Below, piece by piece: positions 52,576-62,240 of a stretch of 64,000 nucleotides of DNA. The number at the start of each line of letters is the position of its first letter. Position 1 is the first letter of the stretch. The DNA is from Lichenibacterium ramalinae. GTDB lineage: Bacteria > Pseudomonadota > Alphaproteobacteria > Rhizobiales > Beijerinckiaceae. The notes under the pieces were generated by a model. The model saw only the letters and a list, made by a program, of their open reading frames with translations. It did no database searches and was not told the DNA's origin. The stretch is taken from contig NZ_QYBC01000015.1 of NCBI RefSeq assembly GCF_004137085.1, positions 108,667 to 172,666 on the forward strand. The letters are read 5' to 3'. The translations under genes were made by a program, and so were the position numbers.

Positions 52576-55500
52576 ATGCGCAACCTCTGCGCTCAGATCG
52601 CCTGCCTTTTCCTGCTCCTCGGCGCCGTCCTCCCGGCCCATGCCGCCGCCCTGGGGCGGCGGGTCGCCGTGGTGGTCGGCATATCCCACTACGGCGCGGC
52701 CGACGACCTGTCCTCCCCCGTCCACAACGCCGAAACGATGGCGGCCACGCTGGAGCGGCTCGGCTACGAGGTGCGGCTGCTGCGCGATGAGCGGGCGGCC
52801 GACATCCTCGCCGTGGTGGGCGCGTTGCGGCTGGGGCCTACCGACAGCTTCACCTTCTTCTTCTCCGGCCATGGGGTGACGGCGGACGGCGCCGCGGCGC
52901 TGGCGCTGCCGTCGCCGAGCGGCGCGATCGCGCTGCTGCGGCTCGGTGCCATCACCGGCCTCGTCGCCGCCGCGAAGCCCGCCGCCGCGCTCTACATGCT
53001 GGACGCCTGCCGCTCCGACGCCGCAAAGCCGGCGGCGAAGGGTGCGCTCGCCGCGGACGCGCCCGGGCCGACGCAGCCGCCGAAGACGCTCGGCGCCTTC
53101 TTCGCCTACGCGGCCGCACCGGGCGATGTCGCCTACGACGGCCCTCCGGGCGCCGCGTCGCTGTCCCCCTTCTCCTTCGCGCTCGTCGAGGAACTGCGGG
53201 TGCCGGGCCAGGACATCGGCGCGGTGATGCGCCACGTCCGCGAGCGCGTCGCCAAGCTGACCGGCGGCCGGCAGCTGCCCTGGAGCGAGGACGCGCTGAC
53301 CGCTCCACTGGTGCTCAACGAAGCGCCGGCCTCGCCGGAGCTGGCGGCGCTGTGGGGACGCGCTCTGCGGGGTGAGCGCGACGCGGAGCGCGAACTCGGC
53401 CTCGCCTACCTCGACGGGCGCGCGGTCGGCGCCGACGTCGAGCGAGGCACGGCGTTGCTGAGAGACGCGGGACGGCAGAACGACGTTCCGGCGCTGCTCG
53501 CGCTCGGCGACGTCGAACTCAGACAGGACCGCAGCGCCCTGCGGCCGACCGACCGGGCACGCACCGACTTCGAAGCGGCACGGCGCGCCGGCAGCGCCCA
53601 AGCCGCCTACCGCCTTGCCGAGCTCGACCGGCGAGCGCTCGTGCGCGGCGCGGAGCCGACGGTCGCCATGCTGGCGCTCTATCGCGAGGCGGCGGCGGGC
53701 GGCGTCGCGGATGCCCGCGTGCGGCTCCTGTCCTACGACCTGCGCCCTCCCGCGCGCGACAAGACATCGGGCGCCGTCGAGTCCGGCGAGGTCAAGCCGG
53801 GCGATGCCAAGCGCAAGGCCGCGCTCGCCGCCCTGCGCCGGCAGGGGGCCGCCGGGAACATGCTCGCGGCCGAGGAACTGGGCTCGCTCTACCACAGCGT
53901 CGGCTCCCCCGACTTCGATGCAGCCGAGGGCGACCACTGGCTCGACCGGGCCATCGCGGAAGGATCGACCGAGGCGCTGCTGATACGGGCCAGGGACTTC
54001 GGCGAGGGCCGCGGCCGGGCGAGTGACGAGGTCAAGGCCTATGACCTGGTGATGCAAGCCGCCGAGCGCGGCGACGCCTATGCCATGCTCACGGCCGGGC
54101 GCATGCGCCAGCAAGGCACCGGGGTGGCGCGCGACATGGCGGCGGCGCTGAGCTGGTTCCGCCGCGCTGCCGAGAGTGGGGAGCACGAGGGCTTCGCCGA
54201 CCTCGGCTTCGCCTACGAGGCAGGCGACGGCGTCGACCGCGACCTCGCCGCGGCGGTGGCCGCCTACCGTCGCGGTGCAGAGTTCGGCGATCCCGTCAGC
54301 ACGCGCTCGCTCGCCGTGATGTACGAGAACGGCGACGGCGTCCGGCGCAACATCGACACCGCCATCGCGTATTACGAACGGGCGCGGGACCTCGGCGACG
54401 TCCGCGCGCGGGCCTCGCTCGCCGTGCTCGCCGGCAACGGCCTGCTCTATTCCGTGCCGGATCCCGCCAAGGAGCTCGCGATGCTGCGCGAGACCGTCTC
54501 CTCCTCCGGGGATGCCGCCTACATCGTCAAGCTCGCCAAGATCGTCGAGGACGGCATCGCCGCGCCGCCCGACCGTCCGGAGGCGGCGCGCCTCTACGCC
54601 CGCGCAGCGGCGCTCGGCAGTGCCGAGGCGGCCACCGAGCTCGGCGTCATGCGCTGGGAGGGGTTGGGTCTTCCGCAAGACACCGGCAAGGCTGTCGCGT
54701 TCTGGCGCAAAGCGGCGGAAGCCGGGGACGCCGTCGCGGAAGCGGACCTGTCCAAGGCGCTGCGCCTCGACGGCAAGACCGAGGCCGACAAGCTCGAGGC
54801 CGCGCGCTGGGCGCGGCGCTCCGCCGAGGCGGGGCAGACGGACGCGATGGTGATGATGGCGCGCTACCTCCTCGTCGGCGAGGGCGGGATCGCCCGGGAC
54901 TACGATGCCGCCTTTTCCTGGCTCGAGACGTCGCTCGCCGCCCGCCGGTTCGAGGCCGCCGAGGTGCTCGCCGCCATGCCGAACGACCGCACCCTCGATC
55001 TGCCGCAGGAGCAGCGCGACCGTGCCGTGCTGGCCCTGCTCGTCGCCAAATACGACGACGACAACCCGCTCGCCGCGGATGCCCTGCTGCACAGCTTCCA
55101 TGTGCAGGACGGCTACGACGCCTTCCGCGCCGCGCGCCCCATGCTGGTCCGCCTGCTCGACGGCCCGCAGCGCGCCCCCGCCGCCGCCATGCTCGGGCTC
55201 TACGACGAGCGTGGCGTCGGCGGCCAGGCGTCTCGTACCGGCGCGCTCGCCTCCTATCGCATGGCGGCGGAGGCGGGCTACGGCCGCGCGTGGCGCCGCC
55301 TCGCCGACATCGAGCGGAGCGACCGCGACGCGAGCGGCGAAGGGCGGCCGCAGAGCGGGCCCCGGCAGGCCGTGGAGGACTATCGCAGGGGTGCGGCAGC
55401 CGGCGATGCGAAGGCGATGGCGAGCCTCGCCGCGATGATGCAAGCCGGCGAGGGCACGCACACCGACATGCCCGGCGCCTTCGCGATGCTGAAGGATGCG

Positions 55501-55923
55501 GCCGGGCGCGGCGACCGGCCGGCGATGCTCGGCCTTGCCGAAGGCTACCGCGACGGCAAAGGCATTGCCGCGTCCCCGGCCGATGCGGACGTGTGGTTCT
55601 CCCGTGCCGCCGCGAGCGGCGATCGGCTGGCGCAGCGCGAACTCGCCGGGCTGCTGCTCGATGCGCCGGTGGACGCACGCGATTACAGCCGGGGGCTGAA
55701 CCTGCTGTTCCGCCTCGGCGCGGCGGGAGACACGGGGGCGCTCGGCCGGCTCGACGGGCTCGGCCGCGATGCCGCGCTGCCGCGCGCGGTGCGGGCCCGC
55801 GCCGTCTTCGTGCTCGGCGTGCTCGCCGCCAGCAAGGTTGCCGCCGCGCAGCCGATCCTCGACAGGCTCGCCGCCGCTCGCATCATCGCCCGAGAGGGCA
55901 CCGGCTACGCGCTGCGAAACTGA
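52576..55923 (+). CDS. Exported caspase-like protein with Sel1 repeats
   Basis: An 1115-residue protein. A signal peptide (cleavage near AHAAALG) precedes a caspase-fold (metacaspase/C14) domain with the His99 (FFFSGHG) and Cys145 (YMLDACR) dyad. From about residue 280 to the end are many Sel1-like/TPR repeats (for example WFRRAAESGEHEGFADLGFA, YERARDLGDVRARASLA). The domain order is like orthocaspase-Sel1 fusions, but with secretion. It is followed by a gap and the convergent EamA gene. The substrate and role are unknown. Confidence 0.88.
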   Translation: MRNLCAQIACLFLLLGAVLPAHAAALGRRVAVVVGISHYGAADDLSSPVHNAETMAATLERLGYEVRLLRDERAADILAVVGALRLGPTDSFTFFFSGHGVTADGAAALALPSPSGAIALLRLGAITGLVAAAKPAAALYMLDACRSDAAKPAAKGALAADAPGPTQPPKTLGAFFAYAAAPGDVAYDGPPGAASLSPFSFALVEELRVPGQDIGAVMRHVRERVAKLTGGRQLPWSEDALTAPLVLNEAPASPELAALWGRALRGERDAERELGLAYLDGRAVGADVERGTALLRDAGRQNDVPALLALGDVELRQDRSALRPTDRARTDFEAARRAGSAQAAYRLAELDRRALVRGAEPTVAMLALYREAAAGGVADARVRLLSYDLRPPARDKTSGAVESGEVKPGDAKRKAALAALRRQGAAGNMLAAEELGSLYHSVGSPDFDAAEGDHWLDRAIAEGSTEALLIRARDFGEGRGRASDEVKAYDLVMQAAERGDAYAMLTAGRMRQQGTGVARDMAAALSWFRRAAESGEHEGFADLGFAYEAGDGVDRDLAAAVAAYRRGAEFGDPVSTRSLAVMYENGDGVRRNIDTAIAYYERARDLGDVRARASLAVLAGNGLLYSVPDPAKELAMLRETVSSSGDAAYIVKLAKIVEDGIAAPPDRPEAARLYARAAALGSAEAATELGVMRWEGLGLPQDTGKAVAFWRKAAEAGDAVAEADLSKALRLDGKTEADKLEAARWARRSAEAGQTDAMVMMARYLLVGEGGIARDYDAAFSWLETSLAARRFEAAEVLAAMPNDRTLDLPQEQRDRAVLALLVAKYDDDNPLAADALLHSFHVQDGYDAFRAARPMLVRLLDGPQRAPAAAMLGLYDERGVGGQASRTGALASYRMAAEAGYGRAWRRLADIERSDRDASGEGRPQSGPRQAVEDYRRGAAAGDAKAMASLAAMMQAGEGTHTDMPGAFAMLKDAAGRGDRPAMLGLAEGYRDGKGIAASPADADVWFSRAAASGDRLAQRELAGLLLDAPVDARDYSRGLNLLFRLGAAGDTGALGRLDGLGRDAALPRAVRARAVFVLGVLAASKVAAAQPILDRLAAARIIAREGTGYALRN

Positions 55924-56057
55924 GGGTGAACCACCTTCACCTCCGAGCGCAGGTCGGTGGCGCGGCGCGGGTTCATTCGCCGTCGGCGGCGGCGCGACAT
56001 GGGTCGTATCGTCTCGACTGGCGGGTCGGCCGCTCGCGGCTCGACGATGCCGCGGAG

Positions 56058-57017
56058 CTAGATGTCGCGACCCTGATAGACGTCAGGCCTGTCGATCCCG
56101 CTCGCCGTAACGCGCCGCAGCAGGCGCCCATCGATGGCCGCCAGACCGCAGCCGATGAGGACCATGCCGCAGTCATGCCGCGCATCCAGGCGTTCGCCGA
56201 GCACCAGCCCCCCGAGCAGGATGGCGGAGACCGGAATCAGGAACGTGACGAGCAGGAGATTGGTAGCCCCGACGCTCGCCAGGAGACGAAAGTACAGAAG
56301 ATAGGCGAGCGCCGTGGATAGTGCAGCGATCCCGAGGACAGCCCCCCAAACGGGCACACCCGGGAGCGGCAGGGTCCAGGGCCGATCCATCATGACCGCC
56401 ACGGGCAGGAGCAGCAGCGACGACGCCGTGACCTGTCCGGCAGCCGTCACGAGGGGCGGCACGCCGAGCCGCCGGAAACGCCGCCCGAAGATGCCGGCCA
56501 AGGCGTAGGACAGCGCCGCGCCGAGGACTGCGACTTGCGCCAGCAGATCGGTTCCGAGGCCGGAAAGTGCCGACGGACCGATCATCACCACGATGCCCGC
56601 CATACCGAGGAGCACGCCGGGGACCTTCTCGCGGTTCATCCGCTCGTCGGAGGTCAGCAGGTGCGCCGCCCCGACGGTGAACAGGGGTGTTGTCGCATTG
56701 AGGATAGCGGCGAGCCCCGACGCGATGTGGGTCTGTCCCCAGACGATCAGGCAGAACGGTATGGCGTTGTTCAGGACTCCCATGCCGAAGAACGCGGCCC
56801 AGATACGGCCGTTGCGCGGCATCGCGAGGCCCGCAAGCGGCACCACGGCGTTCAGGATCAGAGCGGCGAGCCCGACACGAAGTACGACCAGGGTGAAGGG
56901 TGGAAGGGCGGCGAGCGCCACGCGCGTGAAGAAGAACGACCCGCCCCAGAGGATCGAGAGCCCGAGCAGCATCGCCCATTCGGGTGCCGACATGGTGCGG
57001 TTGAGGGATGGCGACAT
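56058..57017 (-). CDS. EamA/DMT-family transporter
   Basis: A 319-residue inner-membrane exporter with ten helices in two EamA repeats (about 13-140 and 155-290). WGGSFFFTRVALAALPPFTL and GALSYALAGIFGRRFRR are typical. GGAAGA lies upstream of the ATG. The substrate is unknown. Unlike the EamA protein at 24.1 kb, its base composition matches the rest of the window. Confidence 0.9.
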   Translation of the reverse strand: MSPSLNRTMSAPEWAMLLGLSILWGGSFFFTRVALAALPPFTLVVLRVGLAALILNAVVPLAGLAMPRNGRIWAAFFGMGVLNNAIPFCLIVWGQTHIASGLAAILNATTPLFTVGAAHLLTSDERMNREKVPGVLLGMAGIVVMIGPSALSGLGTDLLAQVAVLGAALSYALAGIFGRRFRRLGVPPLVTAAGQVTASSLLLLPVAVMMDRPWTLPLPGVPVWGAVLGIAALSTALAYLLYFRLLASVGATNLLLVTFLIPVSAILLGGLVLGERLDARHDCGMVLIGCGLAAIDGRLLRRVTASGIDRPDVYQGRDI

Positions 57018-57370
57018 GACGAGATCTTCCGGAGTTGCGATCCCGTCTTGTCGCCGTGCGGGCCAGCGGCGTGCACCTCGTATCGTGCTTTGAAATCCGG
57101 TTTGAGCGCCGCGACTGGCAGGATCGTCATGCGGGGCAGGACCGGCCGGTCACCAAGCTTGCAAGCGGGAGCGCGGAGGCCATCGGTTGGACGGGAGTGG
57201 CTGAGATATCCCGAGGGATGCCGCCCGAACATGGACGCTCTCGCCATGGGCGCTGTCCATCTTCGCTTCGGCGGCCCGTCCCGGGGACGGCGCTCTGCTC
57301 CCGCGCTGAAGCCTTTCCGAAGCCTCGCGATTGACAGCTGGTTTGTGTCAGCAACGGCCTGACTCACGCC
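57018..57370. other. Intergenic region upstream of the EamA gene
   Basis: About 350 bases without a credible gene or hairpin; minus-strand frames lack ribosome sites. A dispersed repeat starts directly after it. Confidence 0.4.
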
Positions 57371-57432
57371 AGAGCTGTCGCCGTTCGCCTTGGCTCGCCA
57401 CTTCAGCTCCAGTGCTATCATTCTGCGAGCAT
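57371..57432. repeat. Dispersed repeat, copy 1 (62 bases)
   Basis: AGAGCTGTCGCCGTTCGCCT and onward; the first 39 bases match 63886-63924 with three differences, and the similarity resumes at GCGAGCAT. Both copies are intergenic and lie near gene ends. Confidence 0.7.
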
Positions 57433-57437
57433 CTTCA

Positions 57438-57465
57438 CGCGATCAGGTGACTCGACCTGATCGCG
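57438..57465. terminator. Perfect 11-pair stem-loop
   Basis: CGCGATCAGGT pairs with ACCTGATCGCG around a six-base loop GACTCG. It sits eight bases beyond the stop of the hydrolase remnant and just after the dispersed repeat, so it may be its terminator. Confidence 0.6.
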
Positions 57466-57472
57466 ATCTGCT

Positions 57473-57768
57473 CTAGCGTGAGCCGCCCCAGGCCGATCCG
57501 AAGAAGGCGAGCGCCCGGGCGGCGGTCCGGCGATGCACCTCGCGTCGGTCCACCCCGGCGGCATCGCGGCAGATGGCGGCGTGGTCGTCCATGGCGGCCG
57601 GAAAGCACGGGTTGAGGAACGTGTCATGCGACACGCCGCCGGGCAGGATGTCGAGGCTGGCACCGGGCAGGAGACCGGCGATGTGCCGGGCGTTGGTGGC
57701 GACCGGCACCGTCGTGTCACCGTCGCCCGCCACGATGGCCACCGGCACATCTACCCCGGCGCGCGGTC
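57473..57768 (-). pseudogene. C-terminal remnant of an alpha/beta hydrolase
   Basis: About 97 codons of an alpha/beta-hydrolase end. VPVAIVAGDGDTTVPVATNA carries the acidic residue, and ILPGGVSHDTFLN the catalytic His region. The nucleophile Ser and first half are missing; the sequence above 57768 belongs to the spacer before the kinase gene. It is probably left from a deletion. Confidence 0.7.
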
Positions 57769-57834
57769 CCGGGATTGCGCGATCCGCGGTCGTCCGCGGC
57801 GCCGGCCTCGCCCGCGCCGTCCTTCCCCCGCGCG

Positions 57835-59373
57835 TCAGTCCACCGGCCCGCGCAGCTCCGCCAGGGCGTGCATCTGGTCGCGCAGCGCCGGGTAGAGCGC
57901 GGCATAGACGGCGAAGACGGCGTCGTAGCGGCGCTTGCGGGCGGGGTCGGGTTCGGCGCGGGGGACCAGGGTGATCCAGCCCTCGCCGTCGCCCGGCGCG
58001 ATGAGGCCGAGGCCCAGGGCGGCGAGCCGCGCCGCGCCCAGTGCCGCCTCCACGTCCTCGCGGATGGTCCAGACGGGGAAGCCCGTGACGTCGGCGATGA
58101 TCTGCATCCACAGGTCCGAGCGCGCCGCCCCGCCCACCACCACGAGCCGGTCGTCGAGCGCGGCCGAGCCCCGGGCGCCCGCCTCCATGTTGTGGCGCAG
58201 CGCCAGCGTCACGCCTTCCAGCACGGCCCGGTAGAGGTGGGCGCGGGTGTGGAACAGGTTGAGCCCGATGAAGGCGCCCGAGGCCTGCCCGTCCCACACG
58301 GGCGAGCGCTCGCCCATGAGGTAGGGCAGGAACACGATCCCGTCGGATCCCGGCGCCACCGCGGCGGCGCCCTCCTCGAGCAGCGCATGCGGGTCCCGCC
58401 CGGCGGCACGGCCGGCCGCGACCTCGGCCTGGCAGAACTGCTCGCGGAACCAGGTCACCGAGGCCCCCGCCGTCGCGGCGCCGCCGAAGACGTAGAGGTC
58501 GTCGTCGGCCCGGGTGACGTAGGGGAATGAGATCAGCCCGTGCGCGGCATCGGCCGTGGGGGCGATGGTGCCCCAGCACATGCTGGTGCCGATCATGGCG
58601 ACGTGCTGGCCGGGCCGCACCACGCCCGCCGCATAGGTGGCGACGGCGGCGTCGACCCCGCCCGCCACCACGGGCGTGCCGGCCGGCAGGCCGAGCCGGG
58701 CCGCGACCTCGGGCCTGAGGCCGCCGACGACCTCCGTCGAGGCCACGAGCCGCTCCGGCATCATGCGGGCCGGCACCCCCATGGCGTCCAGCATCTCGCG
58801 CGACCAGGCGCGGCGCGTGGCGTCGTAGAAGCCCCCGATGTTGCCCGCCGAGGAATGGTCGACCGCCACCGCGCCGGTGAGGCGCTGGATCACATAGGCG
58901 TTGGGCGGCAGGAACAGCGCCGTGCGCTCCCACAGGTCCGGCCGGTTGTCGCGCAGCCACAGCACCTTGGTGTAGCCGTAGTAGCTGTCGACGCCGTTGC
59001 CCGTGATGGCGGCGAGGCGGCCCATGTCGACGTGGTCCCGCACCCAGCGCACCTGGTCCTCGGCCCGCCGGTCCATCCAGATCAGGCAGGGGTGGAGGGG
59101 GCGCATGTCGGCGTCGACCGGGATGCCGGAGCCGCCGTAGAGCGACGACACGCAGACAGCCTTCACGTCGCCGGCGCCACCCGCCCGCGCGACCTCGGCC
59201 AGGCAGGCCTCGACGGCGTCGAGCCACACGTCCGGCCATTGCTCGGCCCAGTTGGGGCGGGGCGTATCGGGCGCATAGGCGCGCGACGCCTGCGCCCGGA
59301 TGCTGCCGTCCTGCCCGACCAGCACCGCCTTGGTGCTCTGCGTGCCGATGTCGACGCCGATGACGAGGTCCAT
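57835..59373 (-). CDS. FGGY-family carbohydrate kinase (xylulokinase-like)
   Basis: A 512-residue sugar kinase. GVDIGTQSTKAVLVGQDGSI is the phosphate-1 motif; LIWMDRRAEDQ holds a conserved acid; VVAGGVDAAVATYAAGVV and GTSMCWGTIAP form the adenosine site; VVVGGAARSDLWMQIIAD is the late signature. The specificity could be xylulose or a related ketose. A broken SDR gene lies upstream on the same strand and a hydrolase remnant downstream, so the catabolic operon looks partly decayed. Confidence 0.9.
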   Translation of the reverse strand: MDLVIGVDIGTQSTKAVLVGQDGSIRAQASRAYAPDTPRPNWAEQWPDVWLDAVEACLAEVARAGGAGDVKAVCVSSLYGGSGIPVDADMRPLHPCLIWMDRRAEDQVRWVRDHVDMGRLAAITGNGVDSYYGYTKVLWLRDNRPDLWERTALFLPPNAYVIQRLTGAVAVDHSSAGNIGGFYDATRRAWSREMLDAMGVPARMMPERLVASTEVVGGLRPEVAARLGLPAGTPVVAGGVDAAVATYAAGVVRPGQHVAMIGTSMCWGTIAPTADAAHGLISFPYVTRADDDLYVFGGAATAGASVTWFREQFCQAEVAAGRAAGRDPHALLEEGAAAVAPGSDGIVFLPYLMGERSPVWDGQASGAFIGLNLFHTRAHLYRAVLEGVTLALRHNMEAGARGSAALDDRLVVVGGAARSDLWMQIIADVTGFPVWTIREDVEAALGAARLAALGLGLIAPGDGEGWITLVPRAEPDPARKRRYDAVFAVYAALYPALRDQMHALAELRGPVD

Positions 59374-59413
59374 TGGGGGGCCAGCTTTCGTGGGGGCGCG
59401 AGGGCGCCGGGCG

Positions 59414-59583
59414 CTAAAGGTCGAGGTTTCGGGGCAGGACCACGGGGTCGCGCACCGTCACGCTGCGGGGCCGCGTCGGCATGACGAGGACGGCCTCGGC
59501 GGCCTCCTCGGGCTGCATCGGGTGATGGCCTTGCCGGACAGGTCCCGGCCCGACGATGGCCGGGGCGTTGCATCCTGGCCCAT
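59414..59583 (-). pseudogene. SDR gene with a large internal deletion
   Basis: A good ribosome site (GGGAGGA) and ATG at 59583 start about 20 codons (with SGRDLSGKAI, the first strand of an SDR). The frame then shifts into a C-terminal SDR end (MQPEEAAEAVLVMPTRPRSV, then VTVRDPVVLPRN) and stops at 59414. About 200 residues are missing between. It lies just upstream of the FGGY kinase and is presumably a lost polyol/sugar dehydrogenase of the same operon. Confidence 0.75.
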
Positions 59584-59825
59584 GATCATCCTCCCTCGAC
59601 GCCGGGGCCGGCCGCGGCCGGACGGACGTTCGGCAGCCCGGCGGGCTCTGGTTGGGCTCTTGGCTTCGAAAGCTTTTGGCGGCCCGCCGGAGGGTAGGAC
59701 GGCGGCGCGCCGGAGGCCAGAGCCGATGGAACGGCCCTCGACCGGGAGCGGGAGCGGCTTCGCCGAAGGCGGATGCGCTCGCATCCGGAGCCTGCCGGGC
59801 CGTCGCTGAAGCTGCGCCGGGCGCG

Positions 59826-60659
59826 TCACGCCAGCGGCAGCGGGCCGAACGGCACCACGCGGTTGTGGATGTCGTGGCCGATGTCGGCGCGGCCGAGCCA
59901 CGGGATGCCGGACTTTTCGCACCAGAACCGCACCACCGCCTCCTCGTCGAGGCCGAAGTCGGGGTCGTTGGGCGGGATGGCGCTGCAACGCCCGAGCCGG
60001 ATGCCGGCGACGCGGCGGATGCCGGGGTTGCCGGTGACGTGGAACATCGCCCGGTCGATCCGGTACATGGCCTCCGACACCTCCTCCAGCATCAGCACGT
60101 GCCCGTCGAGGTCGGGCTGCAGCGCCGTCCCGAGCAACTGGCTGAGGATGGTGATGTTGAAGGCCGCCGTGGGCCTTCCGTCGCCGACGGAGGGCTCCAG
60201 CGCGGCGGGGTCGCGCGCGACGAGCCAGCGCAGCGCCCGCGCCGCGGCGGCCTCGCCCCCCGGCCGCAGCACGTCCTGCGCCACGGGCCCATGCGCCGCC
60301 GCCGTGAAACCCGCCCGGTACAGCCCCGCCAGCAGCGTGCCGCAGTCGCTGTAGCCCAGGAAGGGCTTAGCGCGGGCGGCGGGGGCGAGCGATGCCAGCA
60401 CGGTTTCGGCGATGCGGCAGGAGCCGTAGCCGCCCCGGCCGAACCAGACGGCATCGACGGCGGGGTCGTTGGCGACCTCGACGAGGGCGGCGGCACGGGC
60501 CGCGTCGTCGCCGGCGAAATGCCCGTGGCGCAACAGGCACTGGGGATGGACCGCAACCGTGGGGGCGGCGCCCGGATAGAGCGAGGCCGCCAGGGCGGCG
60601 ATCCGCCCCTCGACCTCGGGCGACATCGACGAAGCCGGCGCCACGACGGCGATCCGCAT
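59826..60659 (-). CDS. LD-carboxypeptidase (peptidase S66)
   Basis: A 277-residue cytoplasmic enzyme that removes the terminal D-Ala from murein tetrapeptides during recycling. The N-terminal domain has [24 protein letters not shown] precedes the Ser region of [17 protein letters not shown]. The start at 60659 has AGGAGG seven to eight bases upstream; an earlier ATG (60683) is less likely. It is divergent from the Mpl-type gene, and both fit peptidoglycan recycling. Confidence 0.88.
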   Translation of the reverse strand: MRIAVVAPASSMSPEVEGRIAALAASLYPGAAPTVAVHPQCLLRHGHFAGDDAARAAALVEVANDPAVDAVWFGRGGYGSCRIAETVLASLAPAARAKPFLGYSDCGTLLAGLYRAGFTAAAHGPVAQDVLRPGGEAAAARALRWLVARDPAALEPSVGDGRPTAAFNITILSQLLGTALQPDLDGHVLMLEEVSEAMYRIDRAMFHVTGNPGIRRVAGIRLGRCSAIPPNDPDFGLDEEAVVRFWCEKSGIPWLGRADIGHDIHNRVVPFGPLPLA

Positions 60660-60773
60660 GCCAAAACCCTCCTGCCGCGCCATGCCGCCCTCTTAGGCAG
60701 CGGCGCGGGCGGCGGCAACCGCGCCCGCGCTTCGCGTTGCGCTGCGGCAAACGCCCCTGTAGCGTTCCGCCGC

Positions 60774-62186
60774 ATGAGCATAGCCCGTCCCTATTTCTTC
60801 TGCGGCATCGGCGGCAGCGGCATGAGCCCGCTGGCCGCCATCGTGAAGGCGCGCGGCGCCACGGTCGCGGGGTCCGACCGGTCGCGCGACCAGGGCCGCA
60901 CGCCCGACAAGTTCGCCGCGCTGCAGGCGCGGGGCTTCGCGCTCTTCCCGCAGGACGGCAGCGGCATCACCTCGGCGGACCAGATCCTCGTGGTGTCGGC
61001 GGCCGTCGAGGAGAGCGTGCCCGACGTCCAGGCGGCCCGCCGCGCCGGCGCCAGCGTGGTGACGCGGCCCGAACTGCTGAGCGAGCTGTTCAACGCCGCC
61101 GGCCTGCGGGTCGGCGTCGCCGGCACCAGCGGCAAGTCCACCACGACCGGCATGATCGGCACGATCCTGGCGCGCGCCGGCCTCGACCCGACGGTGATGA
61201 ACGGCGCCGAGATGAAGGACTTCCGCGGTCCCGACGATGCGCCGCTTTCCGCCGTGGTGGGGGCCGGCGAGGCCTTCGTCAGCGAGGTCGATGAGAGCGA
61301 CGGCTCGATCCGGCTCTATGCGCCGAGCGTCGCCGTGGTCAACAACATGTCGCTCGACCACAAGCCGATGGACGAGCTGCGCCCGCTGTTCCGCGGCTTC
61401 GTGAGCCGCGCCGAGCGGGCCGTGCTCAACCTCGACAATCCCGAAACCGCGGCCCTGGCGCGCGAGGCCGGCGCCGACCGCGCCCTCACCTACAGCCTCG
61501 GCGACCCGGCGGCCGACCTCGTGGCGGGCGCGCCGCGCCTGTCCCCCACCGGCGTGTCCGTGTCCGTCACGCTGCGGGCCCGGGCCGGGCGGCCGGAAGC
61601 GCGCGCCGACCTCGCCCTCGCCGTGCCGGGACTGCACAACGTGTCCAACGCGCTGGCGGCACTCTGCGCGACCTTCGCCTGCGGGGTGCCGCTCGGCGAG
61701 GCGGCGGCGGCGCTCGGCGCCTTCACGGGCATCCGCCGCCGGCTCGACGTCGTGGGCACGGCCGGCGGCGTCACGGTGATCGACGACTTCGCCCACAACC
61801 CCGACAAGATCGCGGCGACGCTCCACACCCTGCACGGATTTCCGGGCCGCCTGCTGGTGATGTTCCAGCCCCACGGCTACGGGCCCTTGAAGCTGATGGG
61901 CGAGGCCCTGGCGGAGGGGCTGGCGCAGGACCTCGCGCCCGACGACGTGCTGGTGATGCCCGAGCCCGTCTATTTCGGCGGCACGGTGGACCGTTCGGTC
62001 GGCAGCCGGGAGGTGGCGGAGCGCATCGCGGCGCGCGGACGCCGGGCGGAAGCGCTCCCCGACCGCGCCGCCTGCGGCGACAGGCTGCTGGCGCTCGCCG
62101 CCCCGGGCGACCGCATCGTGGTGATGGGGGCGCGGGACGACACGCTGTCGAGCTTCGCCGGCGACCTGCTGCGCCGCCTGGGCTGA
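60774..62186 (+). CDS. Mur ligase, UDP-MurNAc:murein-peptide ligase (Mpl)-like
   Basis: A 470-residue Mur ligase family enzyme. [20 protein letters not shown] begins the nucleotide-binding domain; the ATP loop is [37 protein letters not shown] and [14 protein letters not shown] complete the active site. It resembles Mpl more than MurC because of its context beside LD-carboxypeptidase and away from a mur cluster. The specificity is inferred, not proven. Confidence 0.8.
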   Translation: MSIARPYFFCGIGGSGMSPLAAIVKARGATVAGSDRSRDQGRTPDKFAALQARGFALFPQDGSGITSADQILVVSAAVEESVPDVQAARRAGASVVTRPELLSELFNAAGLRVGVAGTSGKSTTTGMIGTILARAGLDPTVMNGAEMKDFRGPDDAPLSAVVGAGEAFVSEVDESDGSIRLYAPSVAVVNNMSLDHKPMDELRPLFRGFVSRAERAVLNLDNPETAALAREAGADRALTYSLGDPAADLVAGAPRLSPTGVSVSVTLRARAGRPEARADLALAVPGLHNVSNALAALCATFACGVPLGEAAAALGAFTGIRRRLDVVGTAGGVTVIDDFAHNPDKIAATLHTLHGFPGRLLVMFQPHGYGPLKLMGEALAEGLAQDLAPDDVLVMPEPVYFGGTVDRSVGSREVAERIAARGRRAEALPDRAACGDRLLALAAPGDRIVVMGARDDTLSSFAGDLLRRLG

Positions 62187-62240
62187 CGCGCGGCCAGCGC
62201 GCGGCGTTTTCAGCGCCTTTGCGTATCCAGGCCTCGCGCC

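Noticed and set aside
52230..52583. Minus-strand frame before the caspase gene with a plausible tail
   Set aside because: No start with a ribosome site and no recognised domain; could be a remnant but cannot be supported.
52282..55461. A 1059-codon minus-strand open frame opposite the caspase gene
   Set aside because: Shadow frame; the plus strand carries the caspase dyad and regular Sel1 repeats.
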